Positions 1 through 6,619 of a DNA stretch of 15,115 nucleotides are shown in pieces. The DNA is from Parvibaculum sp045863935 (lineage in GTDB: Bacteria > Pseudomonadota > Alphaproteobacteria > Parvibaculales > Parvibaculaceae): the NCBI RefSeq assembly GCF_045863935.1, contig NZ_BTVP01000056.1, positions 1 to 15,115 of the forward strand. The letters run 5' to 3'. The notes under the pieces were generated by a model that was given only the letters and a program-made list of their open reading frames with translations, was not told the DNA's origin and made no database searches. Position 1 is the stretch's first letter. Every line of letters begins with the position of its first letter. A program made the position numbers and the translations under genes.

Positions 1-50
1 CTTCAATTGACGGACTCTACTCAAATCTGGAGGAAGTTCAGGGGCTCACG

Positions 51-1412
51 TCAGAAGTCAAATATCTCTATCGCCGGAACAAGCGTCTTTTCAATCAAAA
101 GTTCCTTGAGGTACTTCTTAAAAAATCCGGGGATACTAACTCTCGATCCGAGAATGTGATCACCGTTCTCGGCAAATTCAATGACAATGCCGGCGGCGTG
201 CAAAATGATTCCAGGATGGTTTAAGTCGTGGGTCGCAAGGTTTTCGATCAATTTTGATCGTGCGGATTCATATTGCGCACGTGGCAGATCATACCACGCC
301 CAAAGTTGTCGCCATGCAGGCGTCTGCTTCGGCCCAGCGACAAGCGGGTGCTCAGCCACATGTTTCCTTACTTCATCACCATCAAGAATGCCCGAGCCAA
401 AGAAATCACCTAAAATTTCTGGCAAGATCACCGGATCAGACCAATCAACCTCATGATACTTCTCCTGAATCTCTTCCAGCCTTTTTTCGTCGCCGTCTTC
501 TGCATCGGAAATGCGAAGCTTGAAGTACGTTGGTGACAACCGCGCAAAGTCGTTGCGTCGCAGCGCGTCTGCTTTGAACTCAATGCCAGTCGCTACAATG
601 TAAAGGAGAAGACGAGATAGGGCGGCGTCACTTCCTTGAAGCTCTTCCCCCAGCAGCGAAACGATGCGATCAAAGTCGACTAAAACCGACCTGAGGCTGC
701 GAAAATTTTGTTTGCCGGATTCTTCGAACGTCCGCAGAACTTTCTCTTTGTTCTCCAAAACGCACGTTTTTGCAGCTTGTATCTGCAGATTAGCCGCAAA
801 CACGTCAAATACCGCTCTTGGGTCTGAGGCAATCCGGATGGTTTTGCCTATAAGCTTCTCTTTCTTTCGTTGATAGTCCTCTAACTGAGGTTTTGGTATC
901 TCTTCCTGGTTCGCAACAACAATCACCTTTAGGCCTTCGTGCTCAACGAACGCGTTAATAAAGCCCATCGCTTCAGCAATTGGCATGGAGCAACGCTCCA
1001 AGTCGTCAAAGACTAGTATCTTTCCTTCAAGTTTCACCAGTCCGTCTCGGATTGTGTCTCGCGGGCTATCTCCACCGCCTACGCCCGCTCCGGTATAGGC
1101 ATTGACAGCTGCAACTGCCAAACTGCCGAGCATACGAACAGCACCGGAGCTCAATATCGGGTGCATCTGCGCGAAGAATTGCTCTGATATTTGGCCAACC
1201 GTGCTTGCGCCATACAAACTGACGTAGAGGAACGGCTTCTCATTCAGAGGATCGGCCTGTCTACCGCGCTTCTGCAATTTTTCAAGGTACGACTTAACGA
1301 AGTGCGTCTTGCCTGCACCCCAGGGGCCATCCAACATGACTCCGAAGTCAAATACATTTTGAGGATCAAGGTAATAATCAAGATAACCTTCTACGTCCTC
1401 AATATGCGTCAT
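51..1412 (-). CDS. KAP-family P-loop NTPase, function unknown, possibly anti-phage
   Basis: The 453-residue product has a Walker A motif GPWGAGKT at residues 29-36 and a Walker B ILVFDDLERC at about 132-141. A sensor-like VVANQ follows near 165-169. The GxWGxGKT plus DDLER combination is typical of KAP NTPases, the family of animal Kidins220 and of the phage-exclusion protein PifA of plasmid F. Many KAP proteins carry membrane helices between Walker A and B. Here only a short hydrophobic, glycine-rich stretch (about 91-114) lies there, so the protein may be soluble or only peripherally membrane-bound. The C-terminal ~250 residues show no domain I recognise. The ATG is supported by AGGAT eight bases upstream, overlapping the stop codon of the thiG remnant. 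Base composition is about 50% GC in counted lines, well below the neighbours, which suggests horizontal acquisition. NTPase assignment is firm; a defence role is inference. Confidence 0.85.
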   Translation of the reverse strand: MTHIEDVEGYLDYYLDPQNVFDFGVMLDGPWGAGKTHFVKSYLEKLQKRGRQADPLNEKPFLYVSLYGASTVGQISEQFFAQMHPILSSGAVRMLGSLAVAAVNAYTGAGVGGGDSPRDTIRDGLVKLEGKILVFDDLERCSMPIAEAMGFINAFVEHEGLKVIVVANQEEIPKPQLEDYQRKKEKLIGKTIRIASDPRAVFDVFAANLQIQAAKTCVLENKEKVLRTFEESGKQNFRSLRSVLVDFDRIVSLLGEELQGSDAALSRLLLYIVATGIEFKADALRRNDFARLSPTYFKLRISDAEDGDEKRLEEIQEKYHEVDWSDPVILPEILGDFFGSGILDGDEVRKHVAEHPLVAGPKQTPAWRQLWAWYDLPRAQYESARSKLIENLATHDLNHPGIILHAAGIVIEFAENGDHILGSRVSIPGFFKKYLKELLIEKTLVPAIEIFDF

Positions 1413-1421
1413 GAGTTTATC

Positions 1422-1639
1422 CTAAATCAGCCCGCCCATCGGCGATGAGGGATCGGCGTAGAGCTTCTTGCGCATGCGGCCCGCGAGATAGGCGAGGTGG
1501 CCGGCCTCGACGGCGAGTTTCATCGCGCGGGCCATTTTGACCGGGTCTTTCGCTCCGGCAATCGCCGCGTTCATCAGCGCACCATCGCAGCCGAACTCTA
1601 TCGCAACGGCGGCGTCCGACGCCATGCAGACGCCCGCAT
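1422..1639 (-). pseudogene. thiG: thiG 3' fragment (second, truncated copy)
   Basis: The minus strand encodes the last 72 or so residues of ThiG, from the AGV of the DAGVGTASDAAVA region through KKLYADPSSPMGGLI and a TAG stop. Over the 66 residues from ASDAAVA to the end it differs from the intact ThiG in this window at eight positions (about 88% identity). Similarity stops abruptly at 1639, and the reading frame runs on to an ATG at 1700 through unrelated codons. The N-terminal two thirds, including the catalytic lysine, are missing, so it cannot be an active thiazole synthase. The remaining frame has no stop, and substitutions are mostly conservative or synonymous. This suggests divergence under selection in another genome before truncation, or a recent truncation. 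Its stop lies nine bases before the KAP NTPase start. Confidence 0.85.
1422..1639. repeat. direct repeat copy 1 (thiG 3' end)
   Basis: These 218 bases align without a gap to 4202-4419 in the same orientation (constant offset 2780). My hand count is 29 mismatches, about 87% identity. The pair brackets the SulP and Usp genes. Confidence 0.9.
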
Positions 1640-1709
1640 AACCTGCCCGCCCCGCTCTTTTATATTGCGCCGCAGCATAATCCGGTTTAACAAGCGGCAT
1701 CGTCTCAGG

Positions 1710-1757
1710 ACCCGGCGCAAGCCCGGGTGGCTCTTCCGGCCGCCGATCCGCCGGATC
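1710..1757. promoter_or_regulatory. two short inverted repeats upstream of the SulP gene
   Basis: The stretch between the thiG remnant and the SulP start contains ACCCGG-7-CCGGGT (1710-1728) and GATCC-GCC-GGATC (1745-1757). They could be operator half-sites or a small hairpin for SulP or for the opposite-strand remnant/KAP transcript. In GC-rich DNA such short palindromes also arise by chance. I see no convincing -35/-10 pair in 1640-1846 on either strand. Confidence 0.2.
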
Positions 1758-1846
1758 ATCAAGCTCAACACCCCCGTTTCACGCGGCACCCTCCGGTTCC
1801 GCGCGCATTCCTCTTGTTGCGGAAGTCCCCCTTGTCGCGTTTTTCC

Positions 1847-3331
1847 ATGCTTTCCCTCGATGCCTATCGCCAGCAGTGGTTCGGCAATATTCGCGGCGAT
1901 GTGCTCGCCGGTCTCGTCGTCGCGCTGGCTCTCATTCCCGAAGCCATCGCCTTTTCGATCATCGCGGGCGTCGATCCGAAGGTCGGGCTCTATGCGTCCT
2001 TCTCCATCGCCGTCATCGTCGCGATCACGGGCGGGCGGCCCGGCATGATCTCGGCCGCGACGGCGGCGACCGCCGTGCTGATGGTGACGCTGGTGCGCGA
2101 CCACGGGCTTGAATATCTGCTCGCGGCGACGGTGCTCGCAGGGCTCATGCAGATCGCCGCGGGCTTCCTCAAGCTCGGCTATGTGATGCGCTTCGTTTCG
2201 CGCTCGGTGATGACGGGCTTCGTGAATGCGCTCGCGATCCTGATTTTCATGGCGCAACTGCCGGAACTGATCGGCGTGCCCTGGCTCACCTATGCGATGG
2301 TCGCGGCGGGGCTCGGCATCATCTATCTCTTTCCGATGCTGACGAAATCCATTCCCTCGCCGCTCATCTGCATCATCGCGCTGACGGGCGTTGCAATGTA
2401 TTTCGGTTTCGACATCCGCATGGTCGGCGACATGGGCGAACTGCCCTCGACGCTCCCCATTTTCCTGCTGCCGCAGATACCGCTGACATTCGAAACGCTG
2501 ACGATCATCCTGCCCTATTCGGCGGCGGTGGCGGCTGTCGGCCTGCTCGAATCGCTGATGACGGCGACCATCGTCGACGACCTGACGGATACGCCGAGCG
2601 ACAAGAACCGGGAGTGCATCGGCCAGGGCCTCGCGAATACGGCGACGGGCTTCATCGGCGGCATGGCGGGTTGCGCGATGATCGGTCAGTCGATGATCAA
2701 CGTAAAATCGGGCGGGCGCGGCAGGCTCTCGACTTTCTGCGCGGGTATCTTCCTGCTGTTCATGATCGTGGTGCTGGGCGACTGGGTGAAGCAGATCCCG
2801 ATGGCAGCCCTCGTCGCCATCATGATCATGGTGTCCATCGGCACATTCAGCTGGTCCTCGATCCGCAATCTGCGCCATCATCCGCGCAGTTCCTCCGCCG
2901 TGATGCTCGCGACGGTCGTCACCGTCGTGCTGACGCATAATCTCGCCATCGGCGTTCTGGCGGGCGTGCTTCTTTCCGGCCTCTTCTTTGCCTGGAAGAT
3001 CGCGCAGATATTCCGCGTGACCTCGACGCTGTCGGAAGACGGGCGCGAACGCGTCTATGTCGTCGAGGGGCAGATATTCTTTGCCTCGTCGGACGACTTT
3101 CTGGCCTCCTTCGATTTCAGGGAGGCGCTGGAGCGCGTCGTCATCGACGTCAGCCGGGCGCATATCTGGGATATTTCGAGCGTCGCCGCGCTCGACATGG
3201 CGGTGCTGAAGTTCCGGCGCGACGGCGCGACGGTCGAGATCGCCGGGCTCAACGAAGCGAGCGAAACCATCGTCGACAGGCTTGCCATTCACGACAAGCC
3301 GGGCGCGCTCGAAAAGCTGATGGGGCATTGA
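1847..3331 (+). CDS. SulP (SLC26)-family anion transporter with STAS domain
   Basis: The 494-residue product is an inner-membrane secondary transporter of the SulP family, which moves sulfate, bicarbonate or other anions. The N-terminus has the family's entry segment (IRGDVLAGLVVALALIPEAI, then the GVDPKVGLYASF stretch) followed by the usual string of hydrophobic helices to about residue 395. A STAS domain fills about 402-494 (VYVVEGQIFFASSDDF, then VVIDVSRAHIWDISSVAALD). Length is normal for the family, so it looks intact. I chose the ATG at 1847 because SulP similarity begins there. A GTG at 1727 would add 40 proline-rich residues with no family resemblance. No strong Shine-Dalgarno precedes 1847. 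The Usp gene starts 13 bases after the stop, so the two are probably co-transcribed. Substrate cannot be told from sequence; bicarbonate or sulfate are the obvious options. Confidence 0.9.
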   Translation: MLSLDAYRQQWFGNIRGDVLAGLVVALALIPEAIAFSIIAGVDPKVGLYASFSIAVIVAITGGRPGMISAATAATAVLMVTLVRDHGLEYLLAATVLAGLMQIAAGFLKLGYVMRFVSRSVMTGFVNALAILIFMAQLPELIGVPWLTYAMVAAGLGIIYLFPMLTKSIPSPLICIIALTGVAMYFGFDIRMVGDMGELPSTLPIFLLPQIPLTFETLTIILPYSAAVAAVGLLESLMTATIVDDLTDTPSDKNRECIGQGLANTATGFIGGMAGCAMIGQSMINVKSGGRGRLSTFCAGIFLLFMIVVLGDWVKQIPMAALVAIMIMVSIGTFSWSSIRNLRHHPRSSSAVMLATVVTVVLTHNLAIGVLAGVLLSGLFFAWKIAQIFRVTSTLSEDGRERVYVVEGQIFFASSDDFLASFDFREALERVVIDVSRAHIWDISSVAALDMAVLKFRRDGATVEIAGLNEASETIVDRLAIHDKPGALEKLMGH

Positions 3332-3344
3332 GGGAGGAATGGAC

Positions 3345-4199
3345 ATGACGAAGAAAATCATCGCGCTGGTGGACGGCTCGATCTATTCGCACAGCGTCTG
3401 CGAGAACGCCGCCTGGATCGCCGCGCGCACGGGCGCCAGCGTCGATCTGCTGCATGTGCTCGGGCGCCGCGAGGGAACGGACGCCGCCGACCTCAGCGGC
3501 AGCATCGCACTCGGGGCGCGCAGTGCGCTTCTGGAAGAACTCACCCTGCTCGACGAGCAGCGGGCAAAGCTGCAGCAGCAGCGCGGCCGCGCCATTCTCG
3601 AAGACGCGAAAGCGGTGTTCGCGGAAGCCGACGTCACCGACGTGACGACGCGGCTTCGCATCGGCGACATTCTGGAGACGGTGGCGGAAGCGGAAGCCGA
3701 TGCCGGCATGCTGGTGATCGGCAAGCGCGGCGAGGCAGCGGATTTTGCGAAGCTCCATCTCGGTTCGAATATCGAGCGCATCGTGCGGGCAAGCCACAAG
3801 CCGGTGTTCATCGCGGCGCGCGGCTTTCGCGAGCCCCGCCGGCTTCTCATCGCCTTCGATGGCGGGCCGAGCAGCATGAAGGCGGCTTCCTACTGCGCTG
3901 AAAGCCCGCTTTTCGCGGGGCTCGAATGCCATTTGCTCATGGCGGGCGAGAGCACGCCGGAGCGGCGGAGCAAGCTCGACGAGGCAGCGGCGCTGTTCGC
4001 GTCCGCCGGGCGCGAGGCGAAAGCCTTTGTCGCGGCCACGGCGCCGGAAGCCGCCATCGCCGATCATGTCGAGGCGCAGGGGATCGATCTTCTCGCGATG
4101 GGCGCCTATGGCCATTCGCGCATCCGCAGCCTCATCATCGGCTCCACGACCACGGAGATGATCCGGTCGTGCAAAATCCCGGTGATGCTGTTCCGGTGA
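3345..4199 (+). CDS. universal stress protein, tandem two-domain type
   Basis: The 284-residue cytoplasmic protein has two Usp domains. The first (about 1-142) starts KKIIALVDGSIYS and ends with IGKRG then GSNIERIVRASHKPVFI. The second (about 149-284) starts RRLLIAFDGGPSS and ends GAYGHSRIRSLIIGS. The second domain fits the ATP-binding pattern G-2x-G-9x-G(S/T) exactly. The first has ten residues instead of nine between the last glycines, so nucleotide binding there is less certain. The ATG at 3345 has GGGAGG seven bases upstream; an ATG at 3339 sits too close to it. The tight spacing after the SulP gene suggests that the protein senses or modulates the transporter or a shared stress response; that link is inference. 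It ends two bases from the convergent thiG stop. Confidence 0.9.
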   Translation: MTKKIIALVDGSIYSHSVCENAAWIAARTGASVDLLHVLGRREGTDAADLSGSIALGARSALLEELTLLDEQRAKLQQQRGRAILEDAKAVFAEADVTDVTTRLRIGDILETVAEAEADAGMLVIGKRGEAADFAKLHLGSNIERIVRASHKPVFIAARGFREPRRLLIAFDGGPSSMKAASYCAESPLFAGLECHLLMAGESTPERRSKLDEAAALFASAGREAKAFVAATAPEAAIADHVEAQGIDLLAMGAYGHSRIRSLIIGSTTTEMIRSCKIPVMLFR

Positions 4200-4201
4200 G
4201 G

Positions 4202-4419
4202 CTAGATGAGCCCGCCCATCGGCGATGACGGATCGGCATAGAGTTTCTTCGGCATGCGGCCGGCGAGGTAAGCGAGGCGTCCTGCTTCCACGGCGAGTTT
4301 CATCGCGCGGGCCATCTTGATAGGGTCTTTCGCTTCGGCGATTGCCGTGTTCATCAGCACGCCATCGCAGCCGAGCTCCATCGCCACGGCGGCGTCCGAC
4401 GCCGTGCCGACGCCCGCAT
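4202..4419. repeat. direct repeat copy 2 (3' end of intact thiG)
   Basis: This is the intact-gene partner of the repeat at 1422-1639. Identity begins at the TAG stop codon (4202-4204) and ends after GACGCCCGCAT. Directly 5' of the stop-codon boundary the two copies have unrelated downstream sequences: Usp here, KAP NTPase there. Confidence 0.9.
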
Positions 4420-5011
4420 CGACGAGCACGGGCACTTTCGACTGCTCGACGATGAGGCGGATGTTGATCGGGTTCTGGATGCCGAGGCCCGAGCCGATGG
4501 GGGCAGCGAGCGGCATGATCGCGCAGCAGCCCATGTCTTCGAGCTTCTTCGCCATGATCGGGTCGTCGGTGCAATAGACCATGACTTCGAAGCCGTCCTT
4601 CAGCAGGGCTTCGGCGGCACGCAACGTTTCGATCATGTCGGGATAGAGCGTCTTTTGATCGCCCAGCACTTCGAGCTTCACGAGGTTCCAGCCGCCCGCT
4701 TCGCGCGCGAGACGGAGCGTGCGCACCGCATCCTCCGCCGTGTAGCAGCCGGCTGTGTTCGGCAGGTAGATCACCTTTTTCGGGTCGATATAGTCGACGA
4801 GCATGGGCTCGTTCGGATTGGTGACGTTCACGCGGCGCATGGCGACGGTGACGATCTCCGCGCCCGCCGCTTCCACGGCCGCGGCGTTCTGCGCGAGGTC
4901 TTTGTACTTGCCCGTGCCGACGATGAGGCGCGACTTGAGCCTGCGGCCCGCGACGACGAATTCATCGTCGCCTGCCGCCTGTTCCGCCACGCGCGCTGCC
5001 GCTTCCGTCAC
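4202..5011 (-). CDS. thiG: thiazole synthase ThiG
   Basis: ThiG condenses 1-deoxy-D-xylulose 5-phosphate, dehydroglycine and the sulfur carried by ThiS thiocarboxylate into the thiazole phosphate of thiamine. The 269-residue product shows the family from VAGRRLKSRLIVGTGKY (about 20-36) to the C-terminal KKLYADPSSPMGGLI. The Schiff-base lysine is K112 in NLVKLEVLGD. The phosphate-binding loops GSGLGIQNP and VDAGVGTASDA are present. The GTG at 5011 is chosen because AAGGAG lies eight bases upstream and no better start exists. It lies 88 bases downstream of thiS on the same strand, with a hairpin between. Its last 72 codons are duplicated at 1422-1639. Assignment is firm. Confidence 0.97.
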   Translation of the reverse strand: MTEAAARVAEQAAGDDEFVVAGRRLKSRLIVGTGKYKDLAQNAAAVEAAGAEIVTVAMRRVNVTNPNEPMLVDYIDPKKVIYLPNTAGCYTAEDAVRTLRLAREAGGWNLVKLEVLGDQKTLYPDMIETLRAAEALLKDGFEVMVYCTDDPIMAKKLEDMGCCAIMPLAAPIGSGLGIQNPINIRLIVEQSKVPVLVDAGVGTASDAAVAMELGCDGVLMNTAIAEAKDPIKMARAMKLAVEAGRLAYLAGRMPKKLYADPSSPMGGLI

Positions 5012-5050
5012 TCTGCCTACTCCTTGATTGTAGATGTTTAAGTCTTGGTC

Positions 5051-5099
5051 GCGTTTCCGGACGGCGAACCGGCGTCCACTTCGCCTGGAAACGCTCCGG
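5051..5099 (-). ncRNA. intergenic stem-loop between thiS and thiG
   Basis: GCGTTTCC (5051-5058) pairs with GGAAACGC (5087-5094), and inside it GGCGAA (5063-5068) pairs with TTCGCC (5080-5085), leaving an 11-base loop and a small asymmetric internal loop. No T-run follows on either strand, so it is not a standard terminator. It may set differential stability of the thiS and thiG parts of the message. Confidence 0.4.
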
Positions 5100-5300
5100 T
5101 CACCCGCCGCCGACGAAATTCACGATCTCGATGCGGTCGCCCTCGGCGAGCGCGACCTGCCCATAGGCCGAGCGCGGCACGATTTCGAGATTGCGCTCCA
5201 CCGCGATCTTCTGAGGTTTGAGGCCGAAGCTCTCGACAAGGCCGAGCACCGTCATCGGAGGCTCAACCTCGCGCATCTCGCCATTCACCGTGAGCTTCAT
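5100..5300 (-). CDS. thiS: sulfur carrier protein ThiS
   Basis: The 66-residue ubiquitin-fold protein begins MKLTVNGEMREVEPPMTV and ends in the diglycine tail required for adenylation and thiocarboxylate formation (IVNFVGGG). It donates sulfur to ThiG in thiazole synthesis. Length is normal. The ATG at 5300 has AAGGAAG a few bases upstream. It is the first gene of a probable thiS-thiG unit; thiC, thiO, thiE and thiF are not in the window, so other thiamine genes must lie elsewhere. No thi-box (TPP riboswitch) is visible upstream. Confidence 0.95.
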   Translation of the reverse strand: MKLTVNGEMREVEPPMTVLGLVESFGLKPQKIAVERNLEIVPRSAYGQVALAEGDRIEIVNFVGGG

Positions 5301-5329
5301 GTCTTCCTTAACGCCTCTCCGTTGGCCGG

Positions 5330-5358
5330 ATAATGGGTGAGGGGAAGGCCGAGTTCAA
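5330..5358 (-). promoter_or_regulatory. candidate sigma-70 promoter for thiS-thiG
   Basis: On the minus strand TTGAAC (5353-5358) is followed after 17 bases by CATTAT (5330-5335). Each matches the consensus at four of six positions with ideal spacing. Transcription would start near 5323, leaving a leader of only ~23 bases, too short for a TPP riboswitch. Confidence 0.45.
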
Positions 5359-5422
5359 GACGGGACGCGCGCTCCCCGCCCCTCCCCTTGCGGCACCCTC
5401 AAACCCTTGGGCCGACAAGGCT

Positions 5423-5450
5423 TTTACTGGCCGGGCGAGTTGCGTATAAA
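5423..5450 (+). promoter_or_regulatory. candidate promoter for aroQ-accB-accC-aat
   Basis: TTTACT (5423-5428) and TATAAA (5445-5450) are separated by 16 bases, pointing toward aroQ. The start would lie near 5457, giving a leader of about 115 bases. The -10 is good, the -35 weaker. Confidence 0.35.
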
Positions 5451-5571
5451 AGAGGCCGAGATTCGGGGGCGAAGAGCGGCCGAGGGGGACCACATTTTCG
5501 CCCTTTTGCCGCCCGATACGTTCCCCTCCATAAAGCGTATTCACGCGCCCGAGACGAAAGCCCTCGACCCG

Positions 5572-6054
5572 ATGGCCAAATCCAGCTCCAAAGCGGCGGC
5601 CCAAAAGGCAACGGCAAAGCCGGTGTTCGTGCTCAATGGGCCGAACCTGAACCTGCTCGGCCAGCGGGAACCGGAAATCTACGGCTCGACGACGCTGGCC
5701 GATATCGAGGCCCAGGTGAAATCGCGCGCGAAGACGCTCGGACTGACCACGATCTGCCGCCAGTCGAACCACGAAGGCGAGCTTGTGGACTGGATCCACG
5801 AGGCGCGCGAGATGGCGTCCGGCGTCATCCTCAATGCGGGCGCCTATTCGCATACGTCCATCGCGATCCACGACGCGCTCGCGACGCTCGACATTCCGGT
5901 GATCGAGGTGCACATCTCGAACGTCTACAAGCGCGAGAGCTTCCGCCACCATTCGACCATTTCATCCGTCGCCACAGGCGTCATCTGCGGCCTCGGCACG
6001 ATCGGCTACGAGCTCGCGCTCGAAGCCGTGAAGAGCAAGCTGTCACAAAAGTAA
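5572..6054 (+). CDS. aroQ: type II 3-dehydroquinate dehydratase
   Basis: AroQ dehydrates 3-dehydroquinate to 3-dehydroshikimate in the shikimate pathway. The 160-residue product has LNGPNLNLLG at 21-30, active-site R32 and catalytic Y37 in GQREPEIYG, N88 and H94 in NAGAYSHTS, H114 in EVHISN and R125 in ESFRHHS. Their spacing matches the Mycobacterium tuberculosis enzyme (R19, Y24, N75, H81, H101, R112). The first 16 residues are a lysine/alanine/serine-rich extension not needed for the fold. The ATG at 5572 is the nearest start to the domain; no strong Shine-Dalgarno is visible. It heads the cluster with accB and accC, a common bacterial arrangement. Confidence 0.96.
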   Translation: MAKSSSKAAAQKATAKPVFVLNGPNLNLLGQREPEIYGSTTLADIEAQVKSRAKTLGLTTICRQSNHEGELVDWIHEAREMASGVILNAGAYSHTSIAIHDALATLDIPVIEVHISNVYKRESFRHHSTISSVATGVICGLGTIGYELALEAVKSKLSQK

Positions 6055-6153
6055 ACCGCAAGAGGGTCCCGCGCCTTGGCAACGAAGCAACAGCCCCCGA
6101 AGGCCATCCAGAACGGCAAGTCCGCGAGTAAACAGGAAAGCAAGAAGAGCGAG

Positions 6154-6603
6154 ATGAGCAAAGCAGGCGTCGACCAGGAACTGATCCGGCAACTGGCCGC
6201 CCTCCTCACGGAGACGGACCTCAGCGAAATCGAGATCGAGACGGACGGGCTGAAGCTGCGCGTGGCGCGGCAGGTGGCACAGGCGGTGACGCATATCGCG
6301 GCGCCGGCCCCGGCGGCACATGCGCCGGCCGCGGCGGCGCCTGCAGCGGCGGCCGAGGGCGCATCCCATCCCGGCGCCGTCAACTCGCCGATGGTCGGCA
6401 CGGCCTATCTCGCGCCCGAGCCCGGCGCGGCCGTGTTCGCGCAGGTGGGCCAGCAGATCAGCGAGGGGCAGACCGTCCTCATCATCGAGGCGATGAAGAC
6501 GATGAACCATATTCCGGCGCCGCGTTCGGGCAAGCTCACCGCCGTTCTCGTCGATGACGGGCAGCCGGTCGAGTTCGGCGAACCACTCTTCGTGATCGAG
6601 TAA
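6154..6603 (+). CDS. accB: biotin carboxyl carrier protein of acetyl-CoA carboxylase
   Basis: AccB carries the biotin that AccC carboxylates and that transfers CO2 to acetyl-CoA in the first step of fatty acid synthesis. The N-terminal assembly region (VDQELIRQLAALL, then SEIEIETDGLKLRVAR) is followed by an alanine/proline-rich linker at about 50-70. The biotinyl domain then runs from NSPMVGTAYLAPEP to the end, with the biotinylated lysine K115 in EAMKTMN. I chose the ATG at 6154, which gives 149 residues and begins right before the conserved region. A TTG at 6076 in the same frame, with an AGAGGG upstream, would add 26 polar residues and is possible. accC follows after 16 bases. Confidence 0.95.
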   Translation: MSKAGVDQELIRQLAALLTETDLSEIEIETDGLKLRVARQVAQAVTHIAAPAPAAHAPAAAAPAAAAEGASHPGAVNSPMVGTAYLAPEPGAAVFAQVGQQISEGQTVLIIEAMKTMNHIPAPRSGKLTAVLVDDGQPVEFGEPLFVIE

Positions 6604-6619
6604 GGACGGGCCGCCGCGC

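Noticed and set aside
1..50. Continuation of the KAP gene by frameshift past its stop codon
   Set aside because: All three minus-strand frames meet stops within these 50 bases, so no extension is visible.
1422..1700. Functional small protein of 92 residues from the thiG remnant
   Set aside because: Only the fused C-terminal part resembles anything, and it lacks the ThiG active site. It is better described as a gene fragment, though translation coupled to the KAP gene is not excluded.
1598..3361. 587-codon minus-strand frame opposite the SulP gene
   Set aside because: It is an Asp/Arg/His-rich antisense shadow typical of GC-rich coding DNA; the plus-strand SulP protein is clearly the real product.
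3249..4574. 441-codon minus-strand frame spanning Usp and part of thiG
   Set aside because: It is out of frame with thiG and antisense to the well-supported Usp gene; arginine/histidine-rich shadow.
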